NCBI GenBank assembly: GCA_022264855.1
Contig: JABYQU010000029.1
Span: 1 to 64,000, forward strand
Length of the DNA: 64,000 nucleotides
Source of the DNA: Lenzites betulinus
Taxonomy: Eukaryota > Basidiomycota > Agaricomycetes > Polyporales > Polyporaceae
Reading direction: 5' to 3'
Part shown: positions 11,279-24,400 of the stretch, in pieces
How the letters are laid out: each line of letters starts with the position of its first letter
How positions within the stretch are numbered: the stretch's first letter is position 1
Made by a program: the position numbers and the translations under genes
Notes under the pieces: generated by a model
Seen by the model: the letters and a program-made list of their open reading frames with translations, nothing else
Database searches by the model: none
What the model was told of the DNA's origin: nothing

Positions 11279-11800
11279 ATGCGTATCAGCGGTGAGTGTA
11301 CGGGGACGAGCGGGCGAGACGAGCGGACGCTCTTCGCGAGGCCCTCTTGGCCCTTGTGCGAATATCTAAGTTCCCGCTGACCGAAAGGGATGGTAGGTCA
11401 ATCTCCAAGGCAGGATGCGTTATCGGTATCTTCCTCAAGCTTTGTCATGGAATATCCATTGTCAGCTCACCCTCGTCTTCTCTACCGCAGCAGCGGCGTA
11501 TTTCGATGATTTGACTACACCAGTACGTCCAGGGCTGTTCTAAACTTGTGCAAGAGACATAACCATGCGACATGCTGACATGAGCACCCAATCCTTACGG
11601 TTGACCTCATTCCATATATCGGCACCTCGTGGGCGGGACCTGTATCCTTTTTGGCGAAGATGTGGATCCTGACCATGCGGGACCTACCGCAGCAACCCGC
11701 CACAAGCAGACAACGTCATTCACATCCGACGAACGAATGCAGCCGAAGTTATTTAAGCAACAATGACCGCGCCCTCGAGAGCCTCACTGCTCTCTTCATC
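11279..11800. other. Shared upstream region between the coiled-coil gene and the Hsp70-like gene
   Basis: About 520 bp between two divergently transcribed starts (minus ATG at 11278, plus ATG at 11801), so it must hold both promoters. I see no clear TATA box or conserved gene here. Confidence 0.4.
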
Positions 11801-14313
11801 ATGCCGTCTTTGCGGAAGTATGGTGGTCCCGTGCGTAAATTAGTCCTCGGCATCGATGTAGGAACGACATATTCTGGAGTATCATATGCGATCTTAGACC
11901 CGGGCGAAGTCCCCACAGTTGAAGGTGTCAGACGGTGCGAATCCTCTATCTCTCTACATAAAATATTACCGTACTCAGTGCTACATTTCCAGATTCCCCG
12001 GACAGGAGAACGCTGCAGGGGACAACAAAATCCCGTCGATTTTGTACTACAGCAGTGATGGCAAGGTCCATTCCATTGGCGCCGAGGCAGCTGCACCTGG
12101 CATGGTGCTGGAAGCGGAAGACCTCAACCTTACCTTTGTTGAATGGTGCGGTTTACCTGAGCCTCATCATCGATCGCAGCCAGATTCTGACCAGTTGGTT
12201 TCATTTTGGCAGGTTCAAGCTCCACCTACGTCCGTCGCGCCTCGATGCGGTTGGTACAGCACTGGCCCTTCGGCCTCTGCCTTCGGGAAAGTCTGTCGTA
12301 GACGTCTTCGCCGACTTTTTGGCGTACCTCTATCGTTGCACACGTTCATACATCTCTGATGTTCACGCCAGTGGGGACAGCATCTGGGAATCGTTTGAGG
12401 ATCGCATCGACTTTGTGCTTTCACACCCGAACGGCTGGGAAGGCCTGCAGCAGGGGAAGATGCGGGAGGCGGCCGTCAAGGCCAAGCTCGTTCCGGACAC
12501 AGCTGCGGGTCATGCACGTGTGCACTTCATCACGGAGGGAGAAGCGAGTCTCAACTACTGTGTACGCCACGGCTTTGCGAACACTGCCATTCAGGTATGC
12601 CCTAGACATCCGGAGAGTCGCTGATAGTCTGGACGCTTACGATGGTTTTCTAGACAGGAACTGGTATCACAATCGTCGACGCCGGCGGAGGGACAATTGA
12701 CATCAGCAGCTACTCGTTTGTTTCCTCCGCTCCGATATCCGTCGAGGAAGTCGTCTCCGCAGAGTGTGCGTGTGCCTTGACAGCATATTGTGGCTTTCGG
12801 AATATTGACAATCTTCCAGGTCTCTTGCAAGGGTCTACGCGTGTCAATGTCAGAGCAGAAAAGTTCCTGCGAGGTACAGACTGACGTTATGCATCATCCC
12901 CCGTAGCTCAAAAACTTCCTTTCATGCAGAGCACCTTCGCGACTCTGCCTACGGAAACGACGAAGACATCATATCGATGCTCGAGCACTTCGACAAATCC
13001 ACGAAGCCGGTGTTCAAGGACGCAACCGAGCCGTCGTACATCAAGTTCGGCTCGATGCGCTGCAATGACCCCAAGGTCAACATCCGACGCGGGCAGCTCA
13101 CCCTGTCCGGGTGTGTAGCGTCCTTACTTCACCGCGTTCATGGAGCTGGCGTGTATTTATAAATTATGTCTGATATAGTCAAGATATGGAGTCGTTCTTC
13201 AAGCCATCGCTCGACGCCATCATCGAAAGCATGCAGAAGCAACGCCAGTCCGCGGGAGTTCCGCTGACGGTGCGCACAATTGTCGACCATCAGACAACGG
13301 TACTAATTCTCACTGATTGCGCCGTTGACTTCAGACCGTGTTCTTGGTTGGAGGATACGCTGCAAGCCCATGGCTGAATGCCGCCCTGCAGACCAAATTG
13401 AAGGGACTCGGCCTTCGCCTCTTTCGGCCGGATTCGAATACGTGAGTATCATTATTTTTCGCTCTACCATCGTCACCACTCCTACAAAATATGACGAACC
13501 CTTTTCAGGAGCAAAGCAGTCGCTGAAGGCGCTGTAATGTTTTATCTCGAGAATTTTGTCTCTGCTCGTGTGACGAGATCAACGTACGGGCTCGAGGTCA
13601 GCGTACTTTACGAGCAGTCGGATCCCGAACACCATTCCCGCTGTGCGGAGAAATACACTAATGTGGCTGGCGAAGTCAGGCTGAGAAATGGGTTCTCCAC
13701 CATCATCAAGCAGGTTAAAATCCGTCTTGTTTGCAAGACATGGCAGCAGGCTAACGCTTTTTTTGATTGCTATAGGGTCGACGTATGCGGGAAGGCGAAG
13801 AGATCTCTGAATCATATCTCCAGCATGCTCGCAACACAAGGACGTTAAACAGCTTGACCACTGAGGTGCTATGTTACCGCGGCAAAGACAAGAATCCTCG
13901 ATGGACCAATCTTCGTCCCGGTCAGCAGCTTTGTAGAATCACCTAGCATCTGTGGGCCTGAGATCCATCACAGAACTCTTCGTGCCCATGTGCACTATCT
14001 ACGCAGATACCTCCACAGTACATCGAGAACAGCGACGGGGCTCAAAAGGGACCTACTACGTGCAAGAATACGACGTCATCATTATATGCGGGCTCACCGA
14101 GCTCCAAGCTCAGATCAGCTGGATCGAGGATGTAAGCCTTCCTCTGGCATCGACATCTATTAATGGCCAGGCTAACAACCTGATATCCGTGCTCTATAGG
14201 GCGTCGAGAAACGGTACGTGCGCGACTACTGTGGCTAGATGTTGCTGGACTGACGAGTGCGCAGGGGCCCGGCATCTATCGTGTACGAAGATGATATCCA
14301 AGTATCGCGTTGA
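11801..14313 (+). CDS. Hsp70-like ATPase-domain protein (HSPA12-like fungal family)
   Basis: Start MPSLRKYGGPVRKLV followed by phosphate-1 motif GIDVGTTYSGVSYAILDPGE. Intron 1 begins at a GTGCGA donor near 11935 and joins so that VEGV reads on to RRFPGQENAAGDNKIPS. Phosphate-2 motif VDAGGGTIDISSYSF lies near 12680-12725 and the adenosine motif TVFLVGGYAASPWLN near 13337-13380. The C-terminal part (GTTMREGEEISESYLQHARN, then GLTELQAQISWIEDGVEKRG) is beta-rich and ends GPASIVYEDDIQVSR with a TGA at 14311-14313. These proteins keep the actin/Hsp70 nucleotide-binding fold but lack a canonical Hsp70 substrate-binding lid. They are expanded in Agaricomycetes and their clients are unknown. At least eight short introns interrupt the gene. 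Several small exons were followed only through frame continuity, so individual boundaries may be off by a few bases. Confidence 0.88.
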
Positions 14314-15682
14314 AGGTCGTCGGCCACTCGCGTCCGTATTTGGCACCTCAATGTACTCTTGTATCTCGATGAATGATATTTCTTGGTGACTCAATGATAG
14401 CGATATCACCCAAGACAAAGTTGCTCAAAATTCGGGGCGTTAGATTGAAGTCCGAACACACCTCGTAGTCGCGCGCGACGACTGCCTTGCAGATGAACCA
14501 CTGCAATTCGAGCATCGTGCGCACGATTATCCTCGTACTCCGCGTGGATTTCCTCCGTTGTGGAGGATGCGCCGGCGACGATGAGGAGGTCAGCAACTGA
14601 AGACCTATAGCAGTTTAGGCGCCAATTTTGCAGCGCCTTCTTAGCTTCTAGTACCGACGCCCATGATACTACAACTACTGTAACTCTACCATTACTTACT
14701 AGGCTTTGGACTACGGCGCTTCGACTCAGGTCTTTTATAACATCCTCTCTGGCACGATGTTTCCTCCGAAGACGCCCAAAATGGACTTGCTATCAAGGCA
14801 GACGTGATAGAGGTATGCGAGTTGAAGAGCGGGGCCTTCCGCAAAGGTTAGTATATCGCCAATCCCGGGCCTCAGCTCATCATTGCATAATCAGGTCTCC
14901 GTGCCCACCACCGTACACTCTCAGGCTCTCATACACCCGGTACTTTATACATCTTCTTATCCGGACCATCTCCATACAAGTGCTGATTCCATTTGGCTGG
15001 TTTAGACTCGTGCACATGCTCTCAGTGTTCGACGCTCACAGACTGTGGTTGCGAAGCACGCTAACGCGGGTGAGAAGACGATTGGTCGCCGCCGTGCGAT
15101 CACCATCTGCACCAGTTTCGAGGGTAAGCTTTGATAGTCATGCAGAGGCCCGGCTGAGTATCTCACAAGCTTCAGGTTACGCACGACAGATATAATTCAT
15201 CAGTCATCCAGAATCCCGTGCTTCCTGATGTCACTTGCGTGTGCGAATCCGCCATTGCAGTTTATGCTCCGAGCTCCAGCGTTCTTACCCGGCGGTCGAT
15301 CACTCGAGGCTAGGCCCAACGCTGCCACTTGACGACAGTCAATCACATTGGCAGTAATACGGATGGCTGCCGCGGTGTGCACGCAGTCAACCCATGAGAC
15401 TGGTATCCTCACAGCTTAGAAAGTGAGCATAACCGTCACAGGTATAGTCCCTCGTGCCATGCTCCCTCCATTCGTCACGTCTGATATGTGGCGGTGGCCC
15501 ACGACGGCACATGGCACGTAGCTATCTTCGAGATTCAGGTGGAGAAGTATCCCGTTCGAAGCTATCAAGTGCAGTCTTCTCTGATTGTTACCTTTGTCTT
15601 CACGCTCAGACTTGTGCTATTTAGGCTGTTGGTGTGCTTACCCGGCCAGTAGACCCTCGTTTCCAGCTGGCGAACCCCCTGC
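14314..15682. other. Intergenic region, no supported gene
   Basis: About 1.4 kb between the Hsp70-like gene and the first DUF6534-type gene. Short open frames exist (for example 14815-15195 plus), and one stretch around 14700-14930 has splice-like signals, but no recognisable protein emerges. It may hold decayed coding sequence. Confidence 0.4.
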
Positions 15683-17828
15683 ATGGCATCCCTCTCTCAT
15701 ATTCTCAAGGTGCCGTCGTTGGACAGCAGCATCGGAGCGGTGCTCCTGGGAGTCATCGTGGGCTCGATGTACGCACCTCCACCGGTTCGTGGCAATATCG
15801 CGACCAATGCTCAGATCTGCTTCACAGGCTGTACGGTCTCACTATGCACCAAACCCATCGCTACTTCAAGTTGTATCCCGAAGACAGATTGTTTCTGAAA
15901 GTCCTAGTACGCGCCGCTACTCTTTCCTCGTCATGTGCGGTAATGTTTACACAATATCTCCAGGTGGTCACGATCTTGTATGTTACACCTCGATGACGGG
16001 CCTTCTCTTTCCGACACACCCTTTCTGACGACTGACGACTGCTTCAGGATTCTCGAAACAGCTCACACAGTCGTCTGGATCATCGTCACGTAAGTCAGAC
16101 AAGGTCCCCAGTATGTGACTGGTATATAGCATTAACATGTGTGGTTTCAGATATCACTACACAATTACTGACGCCTTCGATCTCGTGGACATCCTACGTG
16201 GGCATTGGTGATAACACTTACTACCTTTGACACCCATGAGGAATATTCATGACGATGTTACTTACTTTGTAGGTCCGTAAAGGTAAGCCGTCGTCAGGTA
16301 CACGCACCTCGCACCCAAGCAGGTTGATGAGAGCATGGCGCTCGAACTTGAAGCTCGCCTTCATGATCACTGTATGTAGCTCACATACGAGGTACTCCAC
16401 TGTTTAAACTCGCTAACCCGATCTAACCGTTCTCCAGGGGTTCGCTGTCTTCGTATGCCAAAGGTTAGCTATCGTGCTAATTCCCACCTGTCTGTGCATA
16501 TCTCACTGAACTACACTGGCAGCTTCTATGCTTGCCGCGTCTTCCTCCGTGAGTGCACTTTATACCCAAGCGTAGTCACCCCACGCGGCGACTCATCACC
16601 CCTAGTCGGACCTCGCCATCGATGGCTCCTCGTCCCTGCAGTATGTGCCATCATTTGTCACATCGATTTACAACCTACATTGCTTAATGTCACATAGGTA
16701 ATCACGATGTTCGGTGGTTTGAGTAAGTCCTCTCGTGGCTAGAGATGACCGCTGAGCGGAAGGTGTGATTGATACGATGTTCTTCCACAGGCTTTGCACT
16801 GGGTAAGTCATTAATCTTGGCAAAACGCCCGGAGTCAAACGGCTGAAGTGTCCCCCCCCCAGCCGCCGGAATCAGAGCGTATGTCTTGGTTGTGACACTA
16901 TTACATGGTCAATCCCAATGCCCATCACAGGTTCGAGACTGCGCACTATATAGTCGACTTGCAACATATCAGCGTGCGCATTTTCGTCGTTGGCCGAAGC
17001 TCAGATGCTGACGCCTTTCCCATTAGTGGCTTGTGTCCATCGCTTACGGATTCGCGGTCGCAACGGACGTGATGCTCACTAGCGCCCTGGTCTATGTGCT
17101 TCAAAGATTGCGGACCGGGCGGAAACGGTGAGCACCTATGCACGCACTGTAACTCGGCGATCACTTAGTGACCGAGCTTAGCACGGATTCAATTCTCGAT
17201 GTTTTGATTATCTATACAGTAAACACAGGTACGTCAAAACTATTCAACAGTAGAGTCGTGACCTCCTACATCGCAAGGTATGCAGGGTTACTCACAAGGT
17301 GCGATGGGCGGAACTCGGGATACACTTATCATGAAGTTTAACAGTCTGCCAAAGTATCATCAGCATCATAGCTTTCGTCTTCGTGAGTATCATCTTCTTC
17401 GCACTCACTAAGGTGTTCCATATGTTAAGACGCAACATGCTGCATAGGCCCTCGTCATCCCCGGGAACCTTATATATGCTGCAGTTGGCATCGTAGGCGC
17501 CAAACGTACGCTTTCGAACGATCTATCATCGATTCCTCGTCACTAACCCCACGGGCAGTGTATGCAAACTCAGTCCTTGCGCTGTAAGTGGCTTTGCAAT
17601 GGATGGTAACTTATTGTTTCTCAGAGAATTTCCCGTAACAGCTTGAACTCACGGAGATTGATCGACAACCACCTCCTCGACGACTTCAATATCAACTCTG
17701 TCGCGTCGACCCCAGCTCCGGAGCGCGCTACGCCCCGCCGCCGACTGTGTCCTTACAATGTCGACTCCATCATACGGACTACCTCTGGGGTGCGCTCTAG
17801 GTTTACAAATCACTGCATCACTGATTAA
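15683..17828 (+). CDS. DUF6534-type multi-pass membrane protein, copy A
   Basis: Member of an Agaricomycete-specific family with about seven predicted membrane helices. It starts MASLSHILKVPSLDSSIG and continues into helix 1 (AVLLGVIVGSM). After an intron come the hallmark LYGLTMHQTHRYFKLYPEDR, then ILETAHTVVWIIV and YHYTITDAFDLVDILRGHW. Further downstream are small exons for the later helices, among them WLVSIAYGFAVATDVMLTSA, IISIIAFVF and ALVIPGNLIYAAVGIVGAK, then a cytosolic tail with LNSRRLIDNHLLDDF. About ten introns of 50-80 nt break it. The tail past 17700 does not resemble the tails of its neighbours, and the frame runs into what looks like the 5' part of another, decayed copy, so the true C-terminus may be altered. 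Function unknown; the genes form an array here. Confidence 0.75.
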
Positions 17829-17875
17829 TGTTACTTCAAGCTGTATCCAAGCTCGTCTAAGGCCTCAACCATCGG
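17757..17875 (+). pseudogene. Possible decayed DUF6534-type gene fragment overlapping the tail of copy A
   Basis: From 17757 an ATG with MSTPSYGLPLG-like coding resembles the first exon of the family. Shortly after, following a GCTCTAG that looks like a splice acceptor, the sequence degenerately matches the conserved second exon (YG-L-HQ-YFKLYPS): TACTTCAAGCTGTATCC is almost identical to the copy A sequence near 15860. A stop (TGATTAA) falls inside the match. This is best read as a truncated relic. Confidence 0.4.
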
Positions 17876-19059
17876 AAACCAGAGCATGAGTTTCGCCTCA
17901 GGAGAAGTTGGCATAGGTATTTGAGTTCTGGTTGAGATAGTCTGTACGAGGCCGAGGTCAGAGTTGCGTGTATCAGGCATGCGTTTCTGTGATCTTAAGA
18001 ATTGCATGTAGCTTCGAGAGTTTAATGTCGGACGTTCCTATACGGATTCATCCTCAGTCGCCGGCGTTAGATTAAGATCGGGAAGGCGATAGCTTCCGAT
18101 CCTAATATGCACAAACACCTATATTCAGACGGTAATAAGCGCTGCATGCATTTTGCGTGCGACAATCAGAGCTCCATCTCTCTCTACCCCGGCTTGCTGC
18201 TGACTATATAGCATTGCTCAGAGCTGTTGCGTTGGTGTCGGCTGATAAGTATGCCTTGAATTCTGCGGGACCTCCGATGTGCCGATGCATGGAAGCGTAC
18301 AGCCGACGGCATCTTGTCCTCGTGTCTGTGTCCGCAAATGAACGGAGAAGGTCTCTGGTTCCTCCGAATGTGGTCACTTATCTGATCATACTTACACTGC
18401 CTATTCATTAGACCACATTACCCACTACGCCCCTGAATTCCCCGGCTTCCGATGCGGCTATGACTGGCCGTATGCAGGCGGTTCTGATATCTGAACGGCG
18501 TGTGCCAGTGAGCTATACTCGACAGCCATAATCGAGGTCTTGAAGGGAATCTGCCCGGAGATAGACGGAGAAGCTGGCGGCGGGATCATATCGCCACAAC
18601 TGCGACTCTAGATTCTCGTGTTCGCGCGGGAATGCATCATGTGCGCATGCATCATTTCACGGGCTCTTCCAGTCTCACTCCCCTTGCGTTTGACTCCGCC
18701 TCGCTGTAGGTTTTCAAGTCGTATTGACACTGGTGCGTAGTTGTATCGCCAATGTGTTCGGTGGTGGTGAACTTACGACAGCTCTTGGGCAGGTGTGCCT
18801 TGTCTATTCATATCCGTGCGTGGCGGTCCATGCTCCCTGTCTGCTCGAATGTGGTCGTGGTTCTCGGCAGGATCCGTTCATCATGCCAAAGATCGTCCAA
18901 AGTCTCGCACTGTGCTAGATGCTCTGTCTCGTCGTAGCTTCGCTCCGTGATCGCCTCCGCCACTGTTCGCCTGTTATAAGCACTTCGTATCTCCAAGAGC
19001 GTGAGAAGTGAATCCTCTCCCGCTGACCTGCCGCCGCCCCTTCTTGTCTTGTTTTCACT
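17876..19059. other. Intergenic region between DUF6534 copies A and B
   Basis: About 1.2 kb with no convincing gene. Remnants of the relic at 17757-17875 may continue for a short distance. Only short frames (60-84 codons) on both strands occur. Confidence 0.4.
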
Positions 19060-21292
19060 ATGACTTTTTCCCTCCCCGCATCCTTAGGGCTCCCGTCTTT
19101 GGATAGCACCATAGGCGCAGTGTACATTGGGCTCATTTGCGGTATTATGTGCGTATTTTCGTAGCAGCTATCGGTTGCGTCCTCGACTCATACAATTCAT
19201 CCCAGGCTCTACGGACTTACCCTATATCAGACATACAAATATTACACACTCTACCCATCGGACCGACTTGGGCTGAAGTGTTATGTGAGTACCCTGCCCG
19301 CGAACCCCGCCTATGCCCCCGCTGATGAGTGTATGTAGATCACGCTTGTTCTGTTCGTTCTACTGCTAACTCGACTGCAAGGATGTTATTAACCATGTTC
19401 TAGGTGTTTTGAGACGTTTCATAGTCTCCTGTGGACAATCGCGGGGTAGGCCTGCTGGTAGGATAGTTCGATTCTGATCCATACTAATTTGGCGTACCGC
19501 TTCAGATATCACTACCTGATCTCCGAGGCGTTTGATATCGTCGGCCTTCTCGATGCACACTGGTGAGCATTCCGTGCTCCAATCGCGTACACTCCGGAGC
19601 TTATGTATCGGCCTAGGTCTGTACGGGTAAGTGGTGTATCGTCGCTGTCCTGACTGGCCATCGTTGTGCTCAATGTATCCTTTTGGACAGCTGACTGTGC
19701 TGATAACGGTGAGCGTTGATATATATTGTCGCTACACACGCTGACTCGCATCCTTAGGGATTTACCGTATTCACTTCGCAATGGTAAGCCCTGGCAGTTC
19801 CCCCGCCACTTCAACAATATTTCTAACCATATATACCATGCAGCTTCTACGCGCACCGCGTGTATTACAGTGTGTCTGATTCAGTTCAAGTTGTGATTAT
19901 CGGCTGAATCGATGTAGTTGGACCGCAATACCGATGGCTGGCAATTCCCGCGGTGCGTCCTATCTTAGCGTATCTCTGCGTACCGCACAATGATACTGAT
20001 GTGCTCCATACTAGGTGCTTTCGATGATTACGGGCATTTGTGAGCATCTCCACTATATCACGTTCAGCTTGTACTAATTGCAGCGAACAGCATTCGCAAT
20101 TGGTACGAATTCGTGTTGCCTATCCCTGCAACGCATAACTAACCAAAAACCCTCCCCTTATGAAGCGGCCGGCGTTGAGGCGTACGTTCTTACCCGTGGA
20201 CATCATTTCGCTCGTTCTGTCTGACCTCGGGCCCTAGATTCCAGCCCGCCACTCGGTACATAACAGATTTCAAACGATTCAGCGTAAGCGACTTGAAAGA
20301 TCTGTACGGGCTCTTCGATTAAATTGCCTTTTCCCAGTGGCTTGTGTCCGCGGCGTATGGGTTCTCGGTTGCGAGCGATATCATACTTACCAGCGCCCTG
20401 GTATTCGTACTCCGGCGTATCCGTACTGGTTCTAGGAGGTGAGTTGTGTATATTACCGTATAAATGACACCCCGCGTTGAAGCACGTCGCCGTAGATCCA
20501 ATACTGTTCTTGGGATCCTGATCACATATACAATCAACACCGGTATGCTTCAACTCTCAGTGGCCTTGTGATATTATCTGACTTCCCATATTCCATAGGG
20601 TTGTTGACAAGGTACGAGTGCTCGGACGATGTTATTATACCGTTATGACGCGGTCTCTTACACTTCCTTAGTATAATCAGTGTCCTCGCCTTCATATTCG
20701 TAAGTCAACCCTATGTGGCAATGCAACGTCCAATGCTGATAGCTACGCAGGCCCTCATACTTCCCGGAAACCTCATATACGCAGGCGTCAGTATCGTCAG
20801 CGCGAAGTGTATGCAACCTTCCTCGCCACCCTTTCGTTAACAGGCGCAGACTGATCAAACTCACAGTATACGCGAACTCGCTTCTCGCCGTGTATGCTGG
20901 GTTTACTCCCGTCTCTGACCAACTACGAGTACTAGCTGATTGTACCTCGCTTTCAGAGTCAACTCCCGCAAATCAGTAGGCAACAGGTTCCTAGACGACT
21001 TCACGACGAACGTGGTCAGCGGCCATGCGCGAACCCGTTTGGACGTGGAGGCGTCTTTGGTCTGGAACGTCCACCAGGTACGTATACACGGCATACCAAA
21101 CATCTTCGTTCGGTATCGGTCGCTAATTCACGAGAATAATTGCAGCCCACGACGGGGTTCGTTACGGAGTCAGTCAACACCACACCAGAATTATCAGCGA
21201 CATTCGCAGCAAGCAGTTCAGATGTCGAGAAGCCCGAAGAGAGGCCTGATCCTCAAAACGAGAAGCGGCCAAATTTCACCGCAACGGTCTAG
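19060..21292 (+). CDS. DUF6534-type multi-pass membrane protein, copy B
   Basis: Start MTFSLPASLGLPSLDSTIGA, helix 1 VYIGLICGIM, then after an intron LYGLTLYQTYKYYTLYPSDR. Later exons give ETFHSLLWTIA, YHYLISEAFDIVGLLDAHW, the helix WLVSAAYGFSVASDIILTSA with LVFVLRRIRTGSRR, then ILITYTINTGLLT, IISVLAFIF and ALILPGNLIYAGVSIVSAK. The cytosolic tail (VNSRKSVGNRFLDDFTTNVV) ends NFTATV with a stop at 21290-21292. All recognised exons keep frame, so the copy looks intact. It ends tail to tail with copy C, whose stop is at 21490. The function of the family is unknown; membrane location is inferred from the regularly spaced hydrophobic segments. Confidence 0.8.
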
Positions 21293-21489
21293 ATGCAAGG
21301 CGTCCTCGTACCACTTGTACGTGTGCAAGCCCAGGATATTCTGAGATGTTATGTATTGCACTACAGACTTTGTTCCGTAGCCACGCTCTTGTGACGATGG
21401 ATCCCGCTCATGTAATTTGTCACGCCGTCTGCTTCACGAAAACATCATTGCATCTTCCCGCATCTTCTATCCGTCGCACCCCTAGTCAC

Positions 21490-24400
21490 CTAGACCGCGG
21501 AGTTCACGCTGTTCCTCAAGCCGGCCTTCGAGAAGTCGTGGATGTCAAGTTCTGGCCCCGACTCGTCGCTTTCCGCCAAAGGGGCGCCTTCCGTTTGTTC
21601 GATGCTCGCCCGGTTTGACAGACACGCGGAGTTCTGCCAGATGGAGACGGTATCGTGAACATTTGAACCTGAGAAAGACGAAAGCCTCTTGACGCACCTG
21701 AGGCCCATTCCACGCGAGGGAGCTAGATGGCGCTCCATGTAGTCCGCTTGTCGCTCTTGAGGCCATAGACACGAATTGCGGCATCTCTGGCAGTGTGAAG
21801 TCGTCCAGGAAACGGTTGTTGATCTCGCGACGCGAATTCAATCTGTTCTGAAGTCCTTTAGCGTAGCTCCCGAGATGCGGACGAGATTCGGAGCTTACAC
21901 GGCGAGCACAGAGTTTGCGTACACTAAACGAGGCATGGGGCATATGAGCGACCGCGAACAGGCATAGTGAAAGGAAGAAAGGCGCACGTTTGGTTCCGAT
22001 GATGCTGAGGCCGGCATAGACGAGGTTTCCCGGGAGGATGAGAGCCTGTGGTACTAGTCGTCAGCCGTGATCACTCTCATACGGATTCTGTAAGACGTAC
22101 AAATACAAAAGCGAGTATACTGCAGAGACTGAGCGAGCCACGGTTTAGCGTCATGTAGCGTTTGTTGAACAATACGGCCCGCGCGTGGCAATCCGCGCGG
22201 ACCCGAGCGCGTTGTGCTCGAGTGGCGCGTCGCCAGTGGCGCGCGCCGCGAGGTCGCGACCTCTTTGTATACCCCGCGCGCACGTCGCGCGCACCGCGCG
22301 GACGTCGCGCTTGGCTCGCGACTGGACAAGAATGTTCCTAGCTACGTTGTACTGATTGTATATGGTCCTTTTTGTTTACGATACGTATATATATCGCGCC
22401 GTCGCCGTACGCTCACCTCAGTCCGCTGTATACGAGACTGAGGTGAGCTACTCTTATTATCTGTTTCTTACTCATTTACTTATGTGCTTTATCTCGCTTA
22501 GATCTCGCTCATAGGTATTGACAATACATTTATTAGTCCGCTGTATACGAGACTGAGATCTCGCTCATAGGTTATGAGCCCTGCCTGCTAGGCGGCTCCC
22601 TGCGAAACTCAGAAGAAATCACTTACCGAAATACAACCCCTCCCGATGTCGAACTCCGTAAAGGTCGGAACGGACGACTTTGTTCGCGTACCCAGGCTTG
22701 AGGTCGGGGGCGCGAACTGGGTCATCTTCAAGGACCGCTTGCTGTGGGCCGCGGATGCGAAGGGTGTGCTGGGGCACCTCGACGGGACGTCGAAGGAGCC
22801 AGAAGCGCCGGCGCCGAGTGGAACCGACCCGAGTGGTACGGCCGCGGCGAGCGCGAGCACGACCGCTACGCCGCCTGCACCTGCGACGGAGGGAGGAACA
22901 GCCGCCGCTGCGACAGCGGGCGGCGAAAGCGCGGGCGGCGCGGCAGGCCAGACTGGTCAGGCTACCGCGGAGACTCCCGACCCGGCGCAGACGAAATATG
23001 ATGCCGATCTTGCAGAGTGGCGAAAGCGCGAGGCGACGGCGAAGCAGCTGGTCGCCAGTACGATCCCCGACTCGCTCTTCATGAAGGTGCGCGGCCGCGC
23101 GACGGCGCGCGCGATCTGGGAGGCCATTGCAGCCGAATTCGAGAAGAAGTCGCGTATGGTGACGGTCGACCTGCGGCGACGCCTCCAGGACCTGCGCTGC
23201 GGGGAGAAAGACGACGTCAGAACTCACTTTGCGAAGATGCGTACCATTCGCGAAGACCTCGCGGCCATGGGCCAGCCCCCGTCCGAAGATGACTTCTACG
23301 CGATCATCCTCGGCTCGATGCCGCTCTCCTACGAGCCGTACATGTCCGCCCTCTCTGCAGCCACGCGCGCGACTGATAAGTTGCTGTCGCCTGATGACCT
23401 GATGGACGGCTTGACCGAAGAGTACGAGCGCCGACAATTGAGGTCGCGAGGCGGCCGGAGTCGAGACGCGACGGACGTCGCGCTTACTGCCAATGATCGA
23501 GGAGGGAAGTCGAAGTCGAAGCGCAACGCCGAGTGCTTCAACTGCAAGAAGAAGGGCCATTACAAGGCCGACTGCTGGGCACCAGGCGGAGGCAAAGAGG
23601 GCCAAGGTCCGAAGGGCAAGGGCAAGCCGAAGGAGAACGCGTCGAGCGCGGACGCGAAGGGTAGCAAGGACGAAGCGTGGCTCGTATACGCCTCAGCCGC
23701 TGAAGGCGCCGATCTGGATGACGACATGCCCGATCTGTTGACGGTCTCGGACTCGGACTCGGTGCCTGATGATGACGTCGGGTGCCTGAGTGATCTTCGA
23801 TCAGAATCGGACCACGCCTCGGACTGGGACTCTGCTGAGGACTTGGACTGCGCGGACGTCAAGGTACTGCTCGCGCAGGATCGCGCGGTCAAGGATGAAA
23901 TAATCCTATTCGATTCCGGCGCGTCACGCCACATGTCCCCTCACCGCTACAAGTTCGTACGCTACGAGGCAATTCCCGCAAAGTCCATCCACGCCGCCGA
24001 CTCGCACACGTTCAAGGCCGTCGGAAAAGGCGATCATTGTACATCACCGTCCCAAACGGGAAGGGCGAAACCACCCGCGTCCTCCTCCGCGATGTCCTCC
24101 ATGCCCCTGCGATGGGCGCGACCCTCGTATCCATCAGCCGCGCAACGGCTGCGGGCGCATCCGCAACTTTCCACAAGGGCGGCTGTCGCATCTCGAACCC
24201 GGCGGGCGAAGTGGTCGCGGACATCCCGATGATCGACGGGCTGTACCGCATCACAAACGCGAGCGAGGATTTCGCTGCGCCCGCTGCCGAGAAAGCGCCA
24301 CCTGTAAAAGGGGAGCGTGTAGTCAGCATCGAGGAGCTCCACCAAATGATGGGGCATGTCTCGTACGAAGTCGCGCGCGCGGTCGTCACGAAAGGGCTCG

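Noticed and set aside
14348..14596. 82-codon minus frame downstream of the Hsp70-like gene
   Set aside because: Low-complexity Ser/Thr/Arg start, no domain, no splice support.
22054..22441. Open frames within the LTRs (also 33782-34009)
   Set aside because: They occur identically in both LTRs, in GC-rich repeat sequence, without domains, and overlap in several frames.
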